A stretch of DNA of 64,000 bases from Chloranthus sessilifolius (taxonomy: Eukaryota > Streptophyta > Magnoliopsida > Chloranthales > Chloranthaceae). How positions within the stretch are numbered: position 1 is the first letter of the stretch; each line of letters opens with the position of its first letter. The notes beneath the pieces were generated by a model, which saw only the letters and a list, made by a program, of their open reading frames with translations, was not told the DNA's origin and ran no database searches. A program made the position numbers and the translations under genes. Below, piece by piece: positions 58,815 through 64,000 of the stretch. The DNA lies in contig CM037593.1 of the NCBI GenBank assembly GCA_021018995.1, positions 13,234,088 to 13,298,087 on the forward strand, written 5' to 3'.

Positions 58815-60913
58815 CTACTAAGACTCCATATGAAATATGGAATGCTAAAAAACCTCAAGTTAGTTATTTTCGAGTTTTTGGTAGTGCTTGTCACATTTTA
58901 AGAGATCGTGAATATCTTAGAAAATTTGATGCTAAAACTGACAATGGTATTTTTCTTGGTTACTCATTGAACAGCAGAGCCTATAGGGTTTTTAATTTAA
59001 GAACTCTTACTGTCATTGAATCAGTTAATGTGGTTGTAGAAGATCAAAAATCAGATTCTTCTTCTGTTTTAAATAGAGATATTGACGATGAAGTTCTTAT
59101 TGTTCCTATTAATCATGAAAAAATTAGACTTGTTAACATTAATTTATCTTCTGACAATGAAAATTCTACACACACTACATCTAATATCACTGAAGATATC
59201 AGTGTAGATATTTCACACAACAATATCTCTGAAAATGAGTCTCGACATAGGCCTTCCTATGCTCGTGATATGAGAAGTCACCCACCTTCTGCTATCATTG
59301 GTGACTTGTCCACTCAACTTCTTACTAGACGAAAATTTAAAAATCTGTCAAACCTTCTTTCTCATGTATGTTACACATCAAATCTTGAACCAAAAAATAT
59401 TAAAGAAGCTCTTCTTGATGAGCATTGGGTTACTGCGATGCAAGAAGAGCTCACTCAATTCAAAAGGAATGATGTGTGAGAACTTGTTTCTAGACCTTCA
59501 AACATTAGAATCATCTGTACAAAATGGATTTTAAAAAATAAAACTAATGAAGAAGGTAAAATCATTAGAAACAAAGCAAGATTGGTGGCTCAAGGGTACA
59601 CTCAGGTTGAAGGTATTGATTTTCATGAAACATTTGCTCCTGTAGCTAGGCTTGAGTCCATTCGCATAATCTTAGCAATGGCATGTCATTTAAAATTTAA
59701 ATTATACCAAATGGATGTAAAGAGTGCATTTTTAAATGGTTTTTTGACTGAGGAAGTGTATGTGGAACAACCCAAAGGATTTGAAGATCCACATCATTCT
59801 CATGATGTATTTAAACTTAAAAAGGCATTATATGGCTTGAAACAAGCACCTCGTGCTTGGCATGATAGACTCATAAAATACCTAATCACTAATGGTTTTA
59901 AACGTGATAGTGTAGATAAAACATTATTTTTGAAAGAAGAATCATCTAATTTAACTGTTGCTCAAATTTATGTTGATGACATTATCTTTGGATCCACATT
60001 AGACTTAAATGCTCATAAATTTCAAACTCTAATGAGCAATGAATTTGAAATGAGTTTATTCTGTGAGTTAAATTGCTTCTTAGGTCTACAAATAAAACAA
60101 TGTTCCACTGGCATTTTCATTTCCCAATCTAAATATGCAAAAGAACTTGTTAAGAAATTTGGCTTAGAATCAAGTAAACCTGCCCGCACCCCTATGAGTA
60201 CGTCAGTGAAATTGACAAAAGATGTAAATGGTAAAATTGTAGGGGATACACTTTATAGAAGCATGATAGGTAGTCTTCTCTATCTTACTGCTAGTAGACC
60301 AAATATTGCTTACAGTGTGGGTATGTGCGCTAGATTTCAATCAGCCCCTAAGGAGTCTCATCTAACTATTCTTAAACGTATCATTCGTTATGTTAACGGT
60401 ACACTAGAGTTAGGTCTCTGGTATCCTTTCGATACCACATCTCATATCATTGGTTTTTCCGATTCTTATTGGGCCGGTAACTCTGATGATCGTAAAAGCA
60501 CGAGTGGTGGTTGTTTTTATATCGGAAATTGTCTTGTTTCTTGGCTCAGCAAAAAACAAGCTTTGGTTTCTTTATCCACTGCTGAAGCGGAATATATTTC
60601 TGCTGGTAATGGGTGCACTCAACTCTTATGGATGAAGCAAATGTTGTCTGACTATGGGATTTCTCAAGGTGTAATGACCTTGTTTTGTGATAACACCAGT
60701 GCTATTTGTATTTCTGAAAATCCTGTACAACATTCTAGGACTAAACACATTGATATTCGACACCACTTCATACGTGATTTGGTGGAAGAAAAAATTATTC
60801 TCCTGAAGCACATACACACACAATTACAATTAGCAGATATTTTTATAAAATCGTTGGATTTTGATCGATTTGAATTTCTTCGAAAATCCATTGGTTTATG
60901 CTTCATCGATTAA
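58815..60913 (+). other. Integrase end, reverse transcriptase and RNase H of the outer Copia element (fossil)
   Basis: After the Gypsy insertion the integrase C-terminus resumes (FRVFGSACHILRDREYLR near 58870). A divergent linker follows (about 59000-59480). The reverse transcriptase (from about 59582, [20 protein letters not shown]; catalytic [10 protein letters not shown] near 59970) and RNase H ([20 protein letters not shown] near 60580; [17 protein letters not shown] near 60740) form a long open block ending at 60913. Very few breaks. Confidence 0.9.
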
Positions 60914-60933
60914 TCACTATTTCATCACTTGTA

Positions 60934-60970
<37 letters not shown>

Positions 60971-61855
60971 CTTCGCAAATATTTTTATATAATTATGTAT
61001 GATACGTTCTAAAGTTTCATACGTGAACATGTGATAAAATTTTCTAAGAATGCATTTGTATTATTTTGAGTTACACTTAATTGGCTTTTATTCTGTATCA
61101 TCAAGGTATTTTTTTATTATCGTTAGTATATAAAGGAATTTTTTATTAATAGTCATTGCAACAAGCTTATGTTCTGGGTAAATGTTGAATCTTGATTTTT
61201 TTTTATTCAAATAATGTTCTGTATTCTTCTTATTTTTTTCCGTTTGCCTTTTCAACTCGAGTTAATAAGCCGTGGAGTATTCTATACTTAATGCCCTAAG
61301 TCAACTGAATTAGGAGTCATTGGTCTAACCCTCGCTAAATGAGTTGAATAGAAAGCAAGTAAATTTCAGATTGAATATTCAAATTTTCTTTCACTCTACC
61401 TTGTAGCCTAATTGACTTGAGCAAGTAAAATCGTTGGGATTTCTTCAAATCTATTGCCCTAAACTAACTAGTTGGGAGTCAATGTTCTAAAGCTCATTAA
61501 AAAGGTCTTTTAGAAAGCTTAAAAAGGTGTGAGTATCTTTCTTTTATGGAGAACATTTAAAAAAAAAAAAAAAAAGGGAGTCTCAATATTATTTGGACTA
61601 TATGTTGTTGTTGCAATTAACTTTGATTTTTAAAATCTTCCTTTGTTAACTATTTTTTTCGTAATGTAATACATATGATGTGTATAGAAAATAGTGAATT
61701 TTAAGCTACTTTTATTGCTTCGTATGCATTTTAGGATGTTTTAACTCTTTCACATGAAATTTTATTACATATTATAAAATTTAAAAAAAAAAAATAAAAA
61801 AAAAAATTATTATTATTATATATATATATATTTTTCGTAAGTGTCACGGACGTCC
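60914..61855. other. AT-rich untranslated part after Copia pol
   Basis: No coding sequence. It has a (TA)n tract (60932-60956), T-runs and A-runs (61558-61576, 61783-61805). A partly repeated pair of 'ccctaa.t.aact.....ggagtca' segments lies at 61290-61320 and 61450-61480. Confidence 0.7.
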
Positions 61856-62176
61856 GTGAAATCTAGACGGACGTCCGCATTTCCAACCCCAAACTAACAA
61901 TTTTCACCCGGCCGTCCGTGAATCACTACGGACGTCCGGATTTCAATAGGTTCTCTGACACTTTACCACGGACGTCCGTGAATTACTCCGGACGTCCGGA
62001 GTATAAACAGTTTCCAATATTCGAACGGTCTTTTTGCAGTTATTACACCTGACAACTGTCATTCATTCACGGACGTCCGTCAGTTCAATTCCCAAAGCTT
62101 TTTCAAAGCGATTAAATTTTGTTCTCACGGATCTCAAGGTCTTACGGAGGTCCGTGATCTTCTTACGGACGTCCGT
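61856..62176. repeat. ACGGACGTCCGT palindrome array before the extra ORF
   Basis: Nine copies lie in 321 bases, most with the perfect core GGACGTCC and four exact over 12 bases (for example 61856-61867 and 62165-62176). The array ends 98 bases before the start of the ORF at 62274. The same palindrome is clustered in the LTR at 37557-37626. Confidence 0.92.
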
Positions 62177-62273
62177 TCAAATTTTTTTATAATCGGCTTC
62201 TTGAACCGTCTTCTTCATTTTTCACTCAAATTTTTTTTCACTCTCTGCTTTCCATTTCAACGAAAGATAAAGA

Positions 62274-63458
62274 ATGTCTCTTAATAGGAAAAACTCTAAG
62301 AAATCTAAAGGTTCTTTCTCTTCTTCATCGCATGAACTTCAACGTTTTCCTTCTAAAAGCCATGAAGAACGTTTTCAACGTCTATTTCTTACTCGAAATC
62401 TCATAGTCGAACGGGTTGTTCTTGACAAATTTCTCAGAGATCATGATATGTATGAGATGTTTGCTTCTCGGGGTTGGCTTTCACTTCTTTCTCTAACGGG
62501 CTCTGCTTACACCGATGTGGTTCGGTATTTTTATGCTAATCTCCTCAACGCCAAGATAGTAGAGAGTAGGATGGAGTGTTATGCAGTGACTTACATTTTT
62601 GGTAAGCAAATCACTTTTTCTCCTTTACTTATCTCTGAAATCTTGGGCATTCCTTTAAATGAAAATGGGTATAGCTATCCTGTAGATGAAAGTCAAATTC
62701 AATCACTGTTTAGTCCTTCCACCGTCTATGACTATGTGTGCAATGTACCGTCTCAACTCACTGGAATTGCATTGCACTATTCTTCCTTGAAAATGAAATT
62801 TCAATGGCTTCGCCACGTTCTTTTTGCCACTCTTACACCAAGAGCGGGAAATAAAGATCAAGTGCGTTGGGACATTATTTATCTAATGTTCCTGTTAGAC
62901 AAAAATCGTCCTTTGTGTGTATCTTCAATTATTTTTGAATTAATCGTTCGACGCATGAGGGATGATACCTCTAAAATGTCTCTTCCCTTTCCTATAATTA
63001 TTAGCAAGATTGTTGAGTCTCAAATGACTCTTCCTCCTTTTCTGGCTACTTCTAGAGCCATGGCACCATTAGGTAAGTTAAAAAAAATTGGGAAAAGGGT
63101 TACACTAGATTTGGACGATGTTGAATTATTAGATGAAACGTCTGATGAGGATGAGGCAGAAGATTTTCCTGCTCAAGAAGGTTTTCCTCAAGATGCCGCT
63201 GCTCCTCCACCAGTTCCTCCGTATCAGGGTCAAGAGGGTCATTATTATGATCAACATTTTCATAGGATGCATACTGAGATGCAACATATGCATTCTGAAA
63301 TTCAAAACTTATCTAATCGGATTGAAACTGGTTTCAATATCTATGGGGAGCAAATTTCTTCGTTACAAATGACAATGATTGACGGTTTTGAAGCGATGAT
63401 GAATCGTTTTAACAATGTCTTCCCGCCTCCAGGAGCACACTTTCCGCCTCCTGAATGA
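62274..63458 (+). CDS. Extra ORF of the outer Copia element, 394 residues, intact; 'putative plant transposon protein' family
   Basis: Start MSLNRKNSKKSKGSFSSSSH, a basic, Ser-rich tail of about 40 residues. Residues 45-250 form a globular, mostly helical domain with RLFLTRNLIVERVVLDKFL, YTDVVRYFYANLL, FSPLLISEILGIPL and WLRHVLFATLTPRAGNKDQV, the pattern of the plant retrotransposon 'putative plant transposon protein' domain. An acidic stretch (about 285-305), a Pro/Gln-rich linker and a C-terminal coiled coil (about 335-385, MHTEMQHMHSEIQNLSNRIE) follow. There is no signal peptide or membrane helix, so a fusogenic envelope is unlikely despite the 'env-like' position in SIRE elements. The basic tail and coiled coil would fit a dimeric nuclear or nucleic-acid-binding protein. 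Function unknown; family call moderately sure. Confidence 0.8.
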   Translation: MSLNRKNSKKSKGSFSSSSHELQRFPSKSHEERFQRLFLTRNLIVERVVLDKFLRDHDMYEMFASRGWLSLLSLTGSAYTDVVRYFYANLLNAKIVESRMECYAVTYIFGKQITFSPLLISEILGIPLNENGYSYPVDESQIQSLFSPSTVYDYVCNVPSQLTGIALHYSSLKMKFQWLRHVLFATLTPRAGNKDQVRWDIIYLMFLLDKNRPLCVSSIIFELIVRRMRDDTSKMSLPFPIIISKIVESQMTLPPFLATSRAMAPLGKLKKIGKRVTLDLDDVELLDETSDEDEAEDFPAQEGFPQDAAAPPPVPPYQGQEGHYYDQHFHRMHTEMQHMHSEIQNLSNRIETGFNIYGEQISSLQMTMIDGFEAMMNRFNNVFPPPGAHFPPPE

Positions 63459-63652
63459 TGTTTATTTTGTTATAATGTTGTAATTCTGACAATTTTATTT
63501 TGGTTTGAGGATACATTATGTTTTCGTAATGCTGTAATTCTTCTTTTCATGTCTTAATCTTTTCAATTTTAATATGGTGTTAAAAGTTTCCTTCATTTGT
63601 GCTTAACTTCAAAATTTATATTTGAATGTAGTTTCACTGGTTAAATGTACCC

Positions 63653-63947
63653 TTTGTCACATTATGACAAAAAGGGGGAGATACTCTTTATATTTCACTT
63701 GTGCTATTAATGTGTTCTATGGTTATTTCAATAGGTGAAGAGCTACAACTAAAAGATAAATTTTTAATATAGTGTTAAGGTTATACTTTTACTTGGCAAA
63801 TAGTTAGGGGGAGCAAATAGAGTTGTAATTTCTGTATTTGCATTCTAGATTGATGTATAGGACTTACAAGGGAAATGAATGTATTGTATTTTCTATTTTT
63901 TCAATCCTTGTAAATTTTTTTGTCATGATTGTGACAAAGGGGGAGAT
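63653..63947 (+). other. Repeated hairpin plus polypurine-tract modules before the 3' LTR
   Basis: Twice, the hairpin arms TTTGTCA and TGACAAA (63653-63671 and 63919-63938; loops of 5 and 6 bases) are followed at once by AGGGGGAGAT. The second copy abuts the 3' LTR and is the likely working polypurine tract; a third AGGGGGAG lies at 63806-63813. Multiple polypurine tracts are known from SIRE-group elements. Confidence 0.75.
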
Positions 63948-64000
63948 TGTAAGACTTTTTGTCACCATCATGACCCAAAAAACAGTATTGCTTCTTTAGG
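63948..64000 (+). repeat. Start of the 3' LTR of the outer Copia element
   Basis: 53 bases, identical to the first 53 bases of the 5' LTR at 37449. The rest lies beyond the window. Confidence 0.93.

Larger units (their letters stand above)
37449..64000 (+). mobile_element. SIRE/Maximus-like Copia retrotransposon with three nested inserts (runs off window)
   Basis: Parts in order: 5' LTR, initiator-Met primer site, gag with zinc knuckle, protease, integrase, reverse transcriptase, RNase H, palindrome array, a 394-codon extra ORF, polypurine tracts, and the start of the 3' LTR. The order integrase before reverse transcriptase is the Copia order, and the extra ORF after pol is the hallmark of the SIRE group. 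The first 53 bases of both LTRs are identical, so the element is young. Without inserts it would be roughly 9 kb long from LTR start to LTR start. It is split by a solo LTR (37822-40205), a second solo LTR (42021-44593) and a full Gypsy element (46025-58809), and the gag part has a few additional breaks, so this copy is dead. Confidence 0.92.

Noticed and set aside
62274-63458. Envelope gene
   Set aside because: No signal peptide, membrane anchor or fusion-protein features; better described as the plant retrotransposon extra ORF.

Overview
The window is nuclear DNA of a flowering plant. It is AT-rich and gene-poor. The evidence is a spliced plant-type gene for the 6 kDa subunit of mitochondrial ATP synthase, an F-box gene relic, a PPR gene relic, a nuclear copy of plastid trnI-trnA DNA, and many plant LTR retrotransposons, LINEs, SINEs and MITEs. 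The species cannot be read from the sequence.

Positions 1 to 37,448 are intergenic mosaic. One host gene looks intact (9193-9491, minus). Host relics are a PPR gene start (5595-6000) and an F-box gene with three visible lesions (34554-35501, minus), one of them a GGTA microsatellite just inside the start codon. Elements here include a LINE fragment (3040-3935), a longer 5'-truncated LINE (27672-30975, minus), three degraded Copia copies (14590-17723; 21060-22735 and 22736-24270, facing each other), tRNA-derived retroposons (two with long target duplications), several hAT-like and Mutator-like MITEs with readable target duplications, a miniature CACTA element, and a family of long fold-back elements.

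Positions 37,449 to the window end are one SIRE/Maximus-like Copia element more than 26.5 kb long because other elements inserted into it: a solo LTR in its 5' LTR (37822-40205), a Ty3/Gypsy chromovirus solo LTR in its gag region (42021-44593), and a whole 12.8 kb chromovirus of that same Gypsy family, in reverse orientation, in its integrase region (46025-58809). All three inserts have perfect 5 bp target duplications. The 3' LTR of the outer element begins at 63948 and runs off the window.

The most interesting signal is a module shared by the Copia and the Gypsy element, two unrelated superfamilies. Each carries, between pol and the 3' LTR, an array of one 12 bp palindrome followed by an ORF of what appears to be the same protein family, and each carries the same palindrome again in its LTRs. 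The palindrome is ACGGACGTCCGT in the Copia element and TCGATTAATCGA in the Gypsy element. The solo LTR at 37822-40205 has a third one, TCGCTCGAGCGA. This layout suggests an element-specific DNA-binding system, perhaps analogous to the VANC anti-silencing proteins and motif arrays of VANDAL transposons. The pattern is visible in the sequence; the function is inference.
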